Positions 1 to 6,261 are shown, counted from the stretch's first letter. The stretch: 7,625 bases of DNA from JAFGCN01 sp964547015 (GCA_964547015.1 CAZJKT010000026.1:1-7625); one strand, 5' to 3'. Numbers and translations: made by a program. Notes: generated by a model not told the origin, from the letters alone.

Positions 1-27
1 CCTGTATAATAAATTAAATTATCTATT

Positions 28-927
28 ATGAGAGCGAACATTATTTTTTCGGGGCTTTTTCTTGCATTAATACTGATGCCGGTATCCCTTGCAAACTTTC
101 CCGGAGACTACTGGGGAAAGGCGTATATTGGCGAGGATCTTGCAACAAAAGGCACCCCTGTAAGCGCTTGGGTTAATGGAGTTGAAGTTGCCTCGGCGAA
201 AATCGGAGAAAGCCTTAAGGATACCTCCGGAGAATATGTTCGCGGATACTACCAGCTTATTTTTGAGGCCAAAGAAGGCTCACAAGTAATATTTAAAATT
301 GGCTCTGTTGAGGCTGAGCCTGTGATTTCCTTTTCTCAGGGCCGCCATGACCGGCTTGATATTATTCTGGAAGCCCCCGCATGCGGAGACACAATATGCA
401 ACGGGGATGAGACTAAACAAACTTGCCCTGAGGATTGCGGCGAGCCTGAAACCCCCGCCCCTCCTGGCGGTGGCGGAGTAGTTAGCGGAGGCTCATCAGG
501 CGCAAGCTCTTCTTCAGGCGGCTCTTCAGGAGTAATGCCTCAGGAAGAAGAAAAGGAGGAAACACCGGAAAGTGAGGGCAGCGCCGCCTGCGAGTCTGAA
601 TGGGACTGTTCTGAATGGTCGGAGTGCCTGGATGGAATTCAGACAAGGGACTGTATAGATATTAACGAGTGCGCGGCTGAAAAAAACCGCCCGATTGAGG
701 TTCAGGAATGCTCTGAGGCGATTGTTGGAGCTGTAGTCTGCGGGGATGGCATTTGCAGCCCGGGAGAAGACTGCCCTGAGGATTGCGGAATAAAGGAGAG
801 CCAAGGCTGGGGGATATTCCCGCTTACAGGCCAGTTCTTAAACAGCCCGCAAAATGTGCTTTACGGATTAATATTCCTGCTACTGCTTGCTTTAGTGATA
901 ATCGTTGTAAAAAGAAAAAAGAAATAA
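28..927 (+). CDS. Secreted Cys-rich surface protein with C-terminal membrane anchor
   Basis: The 299-aa product begins with a signal peptide (about residues 1-22, hydrophobic core FSGLFLALILMPVSLA). A beta-rich segment follows at about 26-115, with a pattern seen in archaeal extracellular repeat domains (TKGTPVSAWVNGVEVA, then a YYQLIF strand). There are two short Cys motifs of the form CGDxxCxxGExxxxCPEDCG, at 119-137 and in a shorter form at 238-253. They flank a Gly/Ser-rich low-complexity linker (147-169), an acidic stretch, and a thrombospondin-type-1-like segment at 188-228 (WDCSEWSEC, then TRDC). One membrane helix (about 277-294) ends in KRKKK, so the protein should sit outside the cell with a short basic cytoplasmic tail. 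Its role may be in the envelope or in adhesion, which is inferred from architecture alone. No ribosome binding site is visible; an AT-rich TATA-like stretch at 5-17 fits a leaderless message. Confidence 0.85.
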   Translation: MRANIIFSGLFLALILMPVSLANFPGDYWGKAYIGEDLATKGTPVSAWVNGVEVASAKIGESLKDTSGEYVRGYYQLIFEAKEGSQVIFKIGSVEAEPVISFSQGRHDRLDIILEAPACGDTICNGDETKQTCPEDCGEPETPAPPGGGGVVSGGSSGASSSSGGSSGVMPQEEEKEETPESEGSAACESEWDCSEWSECLDGIQTRDCIDINECAAEKNRPIEVQECSEAIVGAVVCGDGICSPGEDCPEDCGIKESQGWGIFPLTGQFLNSPQNVLYGLIFLLLLALVIIVVKRKKK

Positions 928-932
928 TTCAG

Positions 933-949
933 CCGAAAAATTCGGAATT
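933..949 (+). terminator. Hairpin terminator after the surface protein gene
   Basis: Six bases after the stop codon, CCGAA (933-937) pairs with TTCGG (941-945) around an AAA loop and is followed by AATTTT. The position and the T-rich tail suggest transcript termination. The stem is only 5 bp, so the call is moderate. Confidence 0.5.
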
Positions 950-1028
950 TTAACTTAGCTAATTACTCATTTTTTTGCGGCTTAAGTTATGCCTCCGTGG
1001 TGTAACCGGATAACATGCCACCCTGCGG

Positions 1029-1130
1029 AGTCATTCCTTTTCTTGCAAAGAAATGGTTTGACAACTCCAAAAGAAGCAATTTTCTCATTGCTGCGCAATG
1101 GGTTATGAGCTGATTTGGCTGTGGGTGGAT
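1029..1130 (+). other. Canonical-site tRNA-Arg intron (102 nt)
   Basis: The intron lies between tRNA positions 37 and 38. A four-pair central helix forms between CTGC (1023-1026) and GTGG (1125-1128), with G-U pairs in the middle. It is flanked by three-base bulges GG|A (1027-1029) and AT|A (1129-1131), cut after the second base. The inner helix is weak, so this is a relaxed BHB. The length is large for an archaeal tRNA intron because the intron holds copy 1 of the repeated hairpin element. Confidence 0.8.
1030..1118 (+). repeat. Structured intron element, copy 1
   Basis: The first hairpin is GTCA (1030-1033) with TGAC (1059-1062), enclosing CCTTTTCTT (1036-1044) with AAGAAATGG (1048-1056); the loop is GCA and there is one T-T mismatch. 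The linker CAACTCCAAAAGAA (1062-1075) is nearly the same as in the other copies. The second hairpin is CATTGC (1086-1091) with GCAATG (1095-1100), loop TGC. CCAAA in the linker can also pair with TTTGG at 1114-1118, closing the second domain. Confidence 0.7.
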
Positions 1131-1152
1131 AGGTGGTGAGTCTGGGTTCAAA

Positions 1153-1247
1153 GTCAGGCTTTCTTTTTGGAAAAGAAAGCCCAACACCCCAAAGAAAATA
1201 GTTCCTGTTTGCCCTTGGAAAACAAATATTTGAGGTGCGGATGAAAA
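1153..1247 (+). other. T-loop intron of tRNA-Arg, position 59/60 (95 nt)
   Basis: The boundaries follow from an exact BHB core. TTCA (1147-1150) pairs perfectly with TGAA (1242-1245), with bulges AA|G (1151-1153) and AA|T (1246-1248). Removing 1153-1247 restores the T loop TTCAAAT between perfectly paired CTGGG and CCCAG. Introns at non-canonical tRNA positions are known in some archaea and need a splicing endonuclease with broad substrate range. This intron carries copy 2 of the repeated element. Confidence 0.85.
1157..1237 (+). repeat. Structured intron element, copy 2
   Basis: A perfect 11-bp hairpin (1157-1167 with 1171-1181, loop TGG) is followed by the linker CAACACCCCAAAGAA (1182-1196). 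CACCCCAAA (1185-1193) pairs with TTTGAGGTG (1229-1237) at eight of nine positions and encloses a weaker inner hairpin (TTCC with GGAA). The arrangement matches copies 1 and 4, although the paired bases differ. Confidence 0.7.
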
Positions 1248-1339
1248 TCCCAGCGGAGGCATATTTTTGCAATAGATAATGTAGCAAACCTAAGTTATGG
1301 CAGATTGAAGGGTAATTATGCTATTGATTTCTTCCAAAC

Positions 1340-2761
1340 TCAGCCCTCCAAATTAAAGTCGCTGTAATCAACAAGCATATATCCACCCCCCTTTTTTAAA
1401 AGATGCCCCTCGTTTGCCATTTGGGAGAAAAACTTCCCTGCTTTTATCTCCCCCCATCCTGTTGCGCTCTTTATTGCCGACACAATGCCATCCCGGGTTG
1501 TGTCTTTGGAAATAACAATCTTTGCGATGATATTTGGGTCTATGAGTTCGGAAGTTTCCTTTCTTATTTTGGCTTCCTTGGATATATTTAGGGAAATTTC
1601 CTCTAAATTCTGCTCCACAATTTCGTTTAGCATCCTCATGGAATCGTCTTGGTCCAGCCCTATGGCTCCTGAGAGCGAGAGTGTGCGCCCTACAAGAAGA
1701 GGTATTTTTTCGGGCTCAACCGCTATGCCATAGGCAACCCTCTTCTCGCTTGGGGTGCGGGCATATTCACCTAAAACCCTTGTAGCGCTTTCTATCCCCT
1801 TTTTCCAAAGCGCCTCATTTACAGAATTTTTCTGCCTTATGCTGTAGAGCAGCAGGCTGTACCTTAAGTCGAGGTTGTCCCGTAATTCCCTAAAGCCTCC
1901 TTTGTAAAATACAGGCTCGCTTGAGTGGTATTTGAGCTCAGAGAGCTTTATTAGTCCGCTTTCTTTTTCGCTGCAGGGGTTTAGCCAGGATATGCTTCTT
2001 GCCCTCCCCTTTAGCCTTATCCTATAGTCCGAAACCTTTTTTATGTCGCTTTCCCCGACTAGGTTTACAATCCCAAAATCGCTGAAAGGGACCCCCAGCT
2101 TCTCAGAGCTTAGGCTTTTATGAAATTCTTTCAAAATATCAAGCGCCTCGACCTTATCTTCAGACATCTGGGCAACCCCAAAGCCGTCAGATATATTTCT
2201 GCAAAAACTGCACCCTATATAGGGAAAGGTAAGCGATCTGAATATATGCTTTCCGCTTAAAGGCGAGAAGCTTGAGTAGTTGGAGAGCTCTTTTATCAGC
2301 CCCGAATAAGTGAGGCTTGGCTTATCCAGCTCAAGGCCTTCAGCCTTAAGGTAGGTTGGCTTGTATTTGAGCAGGTAAAACTGATTTTCCCCAAGCCTTT
2401 TTAGGTCGCACTCAAAAGGAAGGAAGTAGTTTTCCACTTTATAGGGCTCTGCGAACACAAAGACATCGCTTTGGATCTGCGAGGTTTCCGCAAAAAGCGC
2501 GTATTTTGATATTGATTCGGAGTCAAGCCCCAAACTCTCAAGTATCTTTCTCTCATTCAAGGTTATTTTTTTTCCTATGGGCTTGAGGTATCCGATAATT
2601 GAGACTTCTTTTTTTGACTGGTTATAGAGCTCTTTTGCCGCCCGGGCATAAACCTGCCTTATCAGGGGTATTTTTTGGGTTGTAAGGTATTCTCGCTTTG
2701 GGACTATAGGATAATCATACCTTAGCTTTTCCCCAACAATGGATAGTAATTCCTCGTCCAT
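1340..2761 (-). CDS. Uncharacterised 473-aa protein downstream of scpA
   Basis: I do not recognise the family. The protein appears soluble, with no signal peptide or membrane segment. Visible features are a lone CxxC (Cys184/Cys187 in IGCSFC), a mixed alpha/beta middle, and a C-terminal region at about 420-465 that reads like a small winged helix (helix-rich SAIKSATGWGEIKAGKFF, then the hairpin-like HLLKKGGGYMLVDY). It starts 32 bases after the scpA stop codon on the same strand, so the two are probably co-transcribed. Bacterial scpA is often followed by scpB, a winged-helix partner of the SMC complex, but this protein is far longer than a typical ScpB (about 180-200 aa) and I see no convincing ScpB similarity. 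A role in chromosome organisation is only a guess from position. Confidence 0.8.
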   Translation of the reverse strand: MDEELLSIVGEKLRYDYPIVPKREYLTTQKIPLIRQVYARAAKELYNQSKKEVSIIGYLKPIGKKITLNERKILESLGLDSESISKYALFAETSQIQSDVFVFAEPYKVENYFLPFECDLKRLGENQFYLLKYKPTYLKAEGLELDKPSLTYSGLIKELSNYSSFSPLSGKHIFRSLTFPYIGCSFCRNISDGFGVAQMSEDKVEALDILKEFHKSLSSEKLGVPFSDFGIVNLVGESDIKKVSDYRIRLKGRARSISWLNPCSEKESGLIKLSELKYHSSEPVFYKGGFRELRDNLDLRYSLLLYSIRQKNSVNEALWKKGIESATRVLGEYARTPSEKRVAYGIAVEPEKIPLLVGRTLSLSGAIGLDQDDSMRMLNEIVEQNLEEISLNISKEAKIRKETSELIDPNIIAKIVISKDTTRDGIVSAIKSATGWGEIKAGKFFSQMANEGHLLKKGGGYMLVDYSDFNLEG

Positions 2762-2793
2762 AATAAGGCTTAGATTTCAGAAATAGGTTTGGC

Positions 2794-3600
2794 TCATCCT
2801 GCAGGAGGCGGCGGCTCTTCTAAGTCATCATCATCGGTTTCATCTGCCGGCAGGGTGACATTGTTTAGGACATATCTGCCGTTTTTTATCCCCTCCTCAA
2901 GTCGTTCGCTAAAGCCGATATTTTCATTATTTTCGGCATCAATAATGTTGTTAATTTCTGCAAGCTCTTTTAGGGTAATGTCGATGTCTTTGAAGTAGAG
3001 CTCCTGGCGGATTGAGACTTTCTGCTGGTTTGCCAGATGCAGCATTGCGACAAAATATTTTGCGGACTCAAGGTCCTCTTTTCCGGAGGTTAGGCTAAAA
3101 AATGTTGTGGCGCGGATTTTTTTGATTTCATCATAGATTCTTCCGATATAATCATCGACATCCATTTCGACAATATTCTGGATATTCCTTATCTTTTGTT
3201 CCCTTATGATTTTGCGCTCTTCCTTGATTTGCGTCCCCCTGACGACTTTTTTTAGGGCAAGCGTAAGCTCCTCAAAGGAGATATTTCTTACAGGTATCCT
3301 TTTTAGGGGCATTTCAAGGCTTTCTAACCCTTCAAGGTCTAAGGTTTCGGGAACCCTCTCTTCAACCTCTTTTTCTGTTAGGCTTTCGGATTTAAGGCGA
3401 AGAAGTATGGCTGAAATGAGGATAAATCTTGCGGGAATCCTGAAATTCACAACGCTAAGCTCCGAGATGTATTTAACCAAAGCGTCGGCAAGGGCGGAAA
3501 TATCTATGTTCCACAGGTCAAGCCCCTCCTCAACAACAATTTCTTTTAGGACCGACTCCCAGTCAGAGCCTTTTATGATAAGCTCCAGCACTTTATCCAT
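2794..3600 (-). CDS. scpA: Segregation and condensation protein A (ScpA kleisin)
   Basis: This 268-aa protein has the N-terminal signature of archaeal ScpA: DLWNIDISALADALVKYI at about 28-45, then RIPARFILISAILLRLKSE at 54-72. It ends the core with a winged-helix region (VAMLHLANQQKVSIRQ at about 184-199, then YFKDIDI) of the kind that binds the SMC head. ScpA bridges the two SMC ATPase heads in the ring complex that compacts and separates chromosomes. After the winged helix there is an extension of about 55 residues ending in an acidic and proline run (DDDDLEEPPPPAG), which may be flexible. It is transcribed divergently from the ATP-grasp gene with only 21 bases between the start codons, so each promoter must overlap the other gene. 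No smc or scpB gene lies in the window. Confidence 0.9.
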   Translation of the reverse strand: MDKVLELIIKGSDWESVLKEIVVEEGLDLWNIDISALADALVKYISELSVVNFRIPARFILISAILLRLKSESLTEKEVEERVPETLDLEGLESLEMPLKRIPVRNISFEELTLALKKVVRGTQIKEERKIIREQKIRNIQNIVEMDVDDYIGRIYDEIKKIRATTFFSLTSGKEDLESAKYFVAMLHLANQQKVSIRQELYFKDIDITLKELAEINNIIDAENNENIGFSERLEEGIKNGRYVLNNVTLPADETDDDDLEEPPPPAG

Positions 3601-3621
3601 AATTAAACAAAGTGTATTTTT

Positions 3622-4188
3622 ATGGACTTGATGGATTGCCTAAATTTCCTAAAGAGGAATGGTATTGATGTTGCGGATACCGAGGTTATTGCCTCCGCGC
3701 CAAAGCAATTTCCATTAGTCCTCAAAGTGAACACAATTGAGCACAAAACAGAGAAAAACATGGTAAAAGTTGTCCATTGCAGGGATTTTTTTGGCCCGGC
3801 GTTTGGGGAGTTGAGTGAATTTGGTGAGGTTTTGGGACAGGAGCTTATCCATGGGATTGAATTGATTTTAGGGATACAGCGTGACGAGACTTTTGGAAAG
3901 GTTGTTATGGTCGGGGCAGGGGGAACCTTTACTGAGATCTTGAAAGATGTTTCTTTTAGGGCGGTTCCGCTTACTCATGCCGATGCCAAGGATATGGTGT
4001 CGGAACTCAAGATTTATAGCGCCCTAAAGGGGTTTAGGGGAAAAAAATACTGCCTTGAGTCCCTTGAGCGGACAATTATGTGCCTCTCAAAGATTGCCGA
4101 AAAAAGCGATATTAAAAGCTTGGATATTAACCCGTTTATTCTGAATGATAAGCGGGGGGTTGCTGTGGATTGCCGGATATATTCGTAG
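3622..4188 (+). CDS. ATP-grasp protein, ADP-forming acyl/acetyl-CoA synthetase beta subunit-like
   Basis: The 188-aa product matches the ATP-grasp part of ADP-forming acyl-CoA synthetases, which convert acyl-CoA, ADP and phosphate to acid, CoA and ATP. Family signatures are LVLKV (32-36), HK (41-42), HGIELILGIQRD (77-88), GAGGTFTEILKDVSFRAVPL (98-117) and SLDINPFIL (166-174). The family beta subunit is usually about 220-240 aa. The shortfall lies around residues 43-75, where the usual Gly-Gly-Val after the HK motif reads EKNMVKV and the following helix is short. It could be a compact or divergent subunit rather than a fully active enzyme. The alpha (CoA-binding) partner is not in the window. 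Confidence 0.8.
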   Translation: MDLMDCLNFLKRNGIDVADTEVIASAPKQFPLVLKVNTIEHKTEKNMVKVVHCRDFFGPAFGELSEFGEVLGQELIHGIELILGIQRDETFGKVVMVGAGGTFTEILKDVSFRAVPLTHADAKDMVSELKIYSALKGFRGKKYCLESLERTIMCLSKIAEKSDIKSLDINPFILNDKRGVAVDCRIYS

Positions 4189-4235
4189 GAATGGCGATAG
4201 CCTTATTAATCATAAATGTATAGCCCCGCGCGGAT

Positions 4236-4335
4236 NNNNNNNNNNNNNNNNNNNNNNNNNNNNNNNNNNNNNNNNNNNNNNNNNNNNNNNNNNNNNNNNN
4301 NNNNNNNNNNNNNNNNNNNNNNNNNNNNNNNNNNN
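4236..4335. other. Assembly gap of 100 Ns
   Basis: Exactly 100 Ns, the usual placeholder for a scaffold gap of unknown size. It replaces T-loop positions 54-58 of tRNA-Gln and whatever else lies there. A T-loop intron with a repeated element would explain both the location and the failed assembly, but this is inferred. Confidence 0.95.
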
Positions 4336-4350
4336 CCGCGGTCACAGGCT

Positions 4351-4395
4351 AGCTTCAATCATTGGGCGGGTGTTTCACCCTCAAACCTTTGATTT
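4351..4395 (-). other. Canonical 37/38 intron of tRNA-Gln (45 nt)
   Basis: A textbook BHB: CTTT (4401-4398) pairs with GAAG (4356-4353), the bulges are GG|A and CT|A, and the inner helix AATCA (4394-4390) with TGATT (4361-4357) is perfect. The interior holds a GGGTG/CACCC hairpin. The intron does not contain the repeated element seen in tRNA-Arg and tRNA-Phe. Confidence 0.87.
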
Positions 4396-4448
4396 CCAAA
4401 GGCCTGTATGCTGGGCCTCTACACCACGGGGCTATAATTGATTAATCC

Positions 4449-4458
4449 TTAAATTTAG
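4449..4458. promoter_or_regulatory. Symmetric TATA-like box between tRNA-Gln and the 67-aa gene
   Basis: TTAAATTTAG is nearly palindromic and lies about 24 bases upstream of the ATG at 4477, the spacing expected for an archaeal TATA box with a leaderless start. On the other strand it lies about 20 bases from the tRNA-Gln 5' end, a little close, so its use there is less sure. Confidence 0.45.
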
Positions 4459-4476
4459 TTATGGGCGACCTATATT

Positions 4477-4680
4477 ATGTCAGGCAGAGATAAGGAACCG
4501 GATGAAGAATGCGGGGAAACAGAGGATGGTGCAATGACGATGGCTTTAATGGGGTTTTTTGTCCCCCTTGCAGCAGCAGGATTAAGGGCGAATAAGTCTC
4601 CAAGGGAGGCGGTGGAATATTTTGAAGAGATGATGGATATTCTGATGGCTGAAGAGAAAAGCAAAAAGAAGGTGCAGTAA
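4477..4680 (+). CDS. Small hypothetical protein (67 aa) with a hydrophobic segment
   Basis: I do not recognise this protein. It has an acidic N terminus (DKEPDEECGETEDG), a hydrophobic stretch at about 20-37 (MTMALMGFFVPLAAAGL) that could be a short membrane helix or a buried helix, then an amphipathic acidic helix (SPREAVEYFEEMMDILMAEE) and a basic end (KSKKKVQ). The start has no ribosome binding site but has a TATA-like box at leaderless spacing. The next small gene follows 30 bases downstream. Two cues support coding: the well-placed promoter and the protein-like composition. Confidence 0.6.
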   Translation: MSGRDKEPDEECGETEDGAMTMALMGFFVPLAAAGLRANKSPREAVEYFEEMMDILMAEEKSKKKVQ

Positions 4681-4710
4681 TCAAGTTATTTTCTATATTT
4701 TCTTTAAGTT

Positions 4711-4842
4711 ATGTGGAAGAGCCTTAAGGAGATTAGGAAAACAGCCAAGTTTTTGAAAGTCCGGCCAGAGCAGGCGCCAAACACGTTAAGGCGGTTTAAG
4801 AAGGAAATAGAGGAGAAAAAAGGGGCAGAAACCCAAAAATAG
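4711..4842 (+). CDS. Very small basic protein (43 aa)
   Basis: The reading frame runs from ATG at 4711 to TAG at 4840-4842 and encodes MWKSLKEIRKTAKFLKVRPE followed by a Lys/Arg/Glu-rich amphipathic helix and QK at the end. It contains about 11 Lys and 4 Arg, which suggests RNA, DNA or protein contact, but no family is recognised. It ends two bases before the convergent fen stop codon and fills the space between its neighbours exactly, which supports it being real. The preceding AT-rich stretch (about 4682-4705) could hold the promoter; no ribosome binding site is visible. Confidence 0.55.
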   Translation: MWKSLKEIRKTAKFLKVRPEQAPNTLRRFKKEIEEKKGAETQK

Positions 4843-4844
4843 CC

Positions 4845-5816
4845 CTAAAACCCCATCAGGCTCGTCTGTGTGCCCTTTTTTTCCTCCAGTTTGTCTAAGG
4901 TATTTTTGACGCGCTCTTTTGAGAAGTCGCGCTTTTCGCACAAGATTTCTATTATTTTTTCCCTGTTAGGTCGCCCGAAATTGATTGAGTAATCTTTCTC
5001 AACCGGCGGATTCATAAAGAATTCAAAAAGCGTTTCCATCTCAATATCGAATTTCCACTCAACCTGCTTTTTTATTTCTTCAAGGGTTTTGTGTTTTTCC
5101 ACGAGCGCAAGGGCTTTTTTCGGGCCCAGCCCGTTCACACCGCCGACATTGTAGTCTGTGCCTACAAGAATCCCGATGAGAATCATCTCTTCTCGGGAAA
5201 GCCTTTGCGCTGAAAGCTCAACTATCTGCAAGGTTTCGGATTTTGCGATTGAGAGGTTTCTTAATGTCCTTGGCGAGCCGAAAAGAAGGGAGTCAAAGTC
5301 CTGGCTTACTGTTGCAAATGCCTTTCCGTCCATGCAGATTCTTGCGCATTGCGCCTCCCCCTCGCTTTTTGCCTGGATTGTTGGAACACCCATTGCTTTT
5401 AGCAAAAGCTTGCTTTCATCAACCATTTCCTGAGTTACCTTTGCGCTTGCCTGGGCGTGGCGTTTTGCATCATCCAGCCTGCCCTCTCTGAGCGCAGTGT
5501 CCCATTTTTCCTTTGCAGCGGCCCTGATTTCGCGCCTTTTTTCAAGCTCAATTGCCTTAAAGTCCGGTGGCGCTCCGTCAAAAACATAAATGGGCTTTAG
5601 GCTTTTGCTGATAAGGTTTGAAGTCCGGTAAAAAAGCCCGGAGAGGTGGGAGGTTATGTTGCCTTGAGAGTCCATCAAAGGGGTTCCGTCTGCCTGGCGG
5701 ATGTTTCCGAGAAACTGGTAAATCATGTTTAGGGCGTCGATTGCAAGGGCTCTGCCGGTTAGAGACTCCATTTCAATCGGCTCGAAAGTCACCAATTCGG
5801 AGATATTGACGCCCAT
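4845..5816 (-). CDS. fen: Flap endonuclease 1 (FEN1)
   Basis: This 323-aa enzyme cuts 5' flaps made by strand displacement at Okazaki fragments and in base excision repair. It keeps the metal-binding residues: Asp27 (AIDALN), Asp80 (YVFDG), Glu152 and Glu154 (SEGEAQ), Asp173 and Asp175 (SQDFDSLLFG), and Asp221 (GTDYN). A helix-hairpin-helix follows (NGLGPKKALALV). The C terminus QTSLMGF fits a PCNA-interacting (PIP) box. The MGV start is typical, since the processed N terminus reaches into the active site, so the start is secure. The length is normal for archaea. Upstream on its strand is a spacer containing a copy of the structured element, whose 11-bp hairpin ends 6 bases before the ATG. 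Confidence 0.97.
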   Translation of the reverse strand: MGVNISELVTFEPIEMESLTGRALAIDALNMIYQFLGNIRQADGTPLMDSQGNITSHLSGLFYRTSNLISKSLKPIYVFDGAPPDFKAIELEKRREIRAAAKEKWDTALREGRLDDAKRHAQASAKVTQEMVDESKLLLKAMGVPTIQAKSEGEAQCARICMDGKAFATVSQDFDSLLFGSPRTLRNLSIAKSETLQIVELSAQRLSREEMILIGILVGTDYNVGGVNGLGPKKALALVEKHKTLEEIKKQVEWKFDIEMETLFEFFMNPPVEKDYSINFGRPNREKIIEILCEKRDFSKERVKNTLDKLEEKKGTQTSLMGF

Positions 5817-5821
5817 AAGAA

Positions 5822-5886
5822 GACTTTCTTTTCAAAAAAGAAAGTCCTCTACGTCAAAGAAAACCAAATTTCCTGCTTCGCAGGAA
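5822..5886 (+). repeat. Structured element, copy 3, in the fen/PNPOx spacer
   Basis: A perfect 11-bp hairpin (5822-5832 with 5836-5846, loop CAA) is followed by a linker CTCTACGTCAAAGAA (5847-5861), a diverged form of that in the tRNA introns, and a 7-bp hairpin TTCCTGC (5870-5876) with GCAGGAA (5880-5886), loop TTC. The order and spacing match the intron copies, but no tRNA is present. The flanking genes are on the minus strand. In that direction the 7-bp hairpin follows the PNPOx stop codon and is succeeded by a T-rich stretch, so it may act as a terminator, and the 11-bp hairpin would lie in the fen leader. Confidence 0.6.
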
Positions 5887-5888
5887 TA

Positions 5889-6248
5889 CTATCTCAATTC
5901 TATAATCTGATTGATTTCAACAAGAATTGCTCCTTTTGAGGGAAGCCCCTCATTTTCAGGCATTTTTTCGACTTTCGACTTCCATTCGCCCTTGTCAAAA
6001 TATTCGGCAGCCCCTACAATTTTATAACCCCCTTCATCGTTCCAGACCACAAGGCAGACTTTTTGGTTTTCTTTGAGGTTTTCCCTCGTCTGTACCATAT
6101 AATTGTCTGTAATTAGCAATTGGTCTTTAGAGACTACTTTTACGCAAGCGACGGGGATCGCGTTAGGTTTTCCCTGAGCATCAGAGGTTGCAATGACAAT
6201 AGTCTCAGTTTCGATTAATTCTTTGATTTCAGGGGAGATTTCGACCAT
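5889..6248 (-). CDS. Pyridoxamine 5'-phosphate oxidase-fold FMN-binding protein
   Basis: The 119-aa protein fits the short PNPOx-like (FMN-binding split barrel) group. It begins with an amphipathic helix (SPEIKELIE), then a strand pair (TIVIATSDAQGKPNAIPVAC at about 16-35), the central LLITDNYMVQTRENLKEN segment that in this fold helps bind flavin phosphate, and a strand VCLVVWND. Proteins of this size usually form homodimers that bind FMN and act as reductases or flavin carriers; the substrate cannot be told here. It is probably cytoplasmic. It is on the same strand as fen with 72 bases between them, and divergent from tRNA-Phe. Confidence 0.87.
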   Translation of the reverse strand: MVEISPEIKELIETETIVIATSDAQGKPNAIPVACVKVVSKDQLLITDNYMVQTRENLKENQKVCLVVWNDEGGYKIVGAAEYFDKGEWKSKVEKMPENEGLPSKGAILVEINQIIELR

Positions 6249-6261
6249 AATAATAGGTGGC

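Larger units (their letters stand above)
991..1261 (+). tRNA. tRNA-Arg(GCG): tRNA-Arg(GCG) with two introns (37/38 and 59/60)
   Basis: Three exons, 991-1028, 1131-1152 and 1248-1261, join into a complete 74-nt tRNA. The acceptor stem is GCCTCCG (991-997) with CGGAGGC (1254-1260), discriminator A1261. The D stem is GTGT with ACAT and the loop holds GG. The anticodon stem is CCACC (1018-1022) with GGTGG (1132-1136), around loop CTGCGGA with anticodon GCG at 1025-1027. The variable loop is TGAGT, where T48 can pair with A15. The T stem is CTGGG (1142-1146) with CCCAG (1249-1253), loop TTCAAAT once joined. A20, C35 and G36 match arginine identity elements. CCA is not encoded. Both introns have BHB-like boundaries (see their entries). 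A T5 run at 1264-1268 may terminate the transcript. Confidence 0.9.
4221..4433 (-). tRNA. tRNA-Gln(TTG): tRNA-Gln(TTG), canonical intron, T loop interrupted by assembly gap
   Basis: Read on the minus strand, AGCCCCG (4433-4427) pairs with CGGGGCT (4228-4222), with discriminator A at 4221. The D stem is GTGT with GCAT. The anticodon stem CAGGC (4406-4402) pairs with GCCTG (4349-4345) around loop CTTTGGA, anticodon TTG. The variable loop is TGAC. The T stem CGCGG (4340-4336) pairs with CCGCG (4233-4229). Positions 59-60 (AT) are present, but 54-58 are missing in the run of 100 Ns, so the gap falls exactly in the T loop. CCA is not encoded. Apart from the gap every helix closes perfectly or with G-U pairs. 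Confidence 0.87.

Noticed and set aside
526..804. 92-aa frame on the minus strand
   Set aside because: It is antisense to the surface protein, whose Cys motifs show that the plus strand is coding.
1124..1128. An alternative GGTGG that could pair with the tRNA-Arg anticodon stem
   Set aside because: It would leave a variable region of more than ten bases that forms no arm. Using 1132-1136 gives a normal five-base loop and a BHB-like boundary.
1153..1247. Group I or group II self-splicing intron
   Set aside because: Far too short, with no catalytic core elements, while an exact BHB core is present at the boundaries.
982..1287. Open frames on both strands over this stretch (101 and 91 aa)
   Set aside because: The stretch is fully explained by tRNA-Arg and its introns. 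The translations have no protein-like features.
4136..4441. Frames running through the N gap
   Set aside because: They exist only because Ns are read as open, and they overlap tRNA-Gln.
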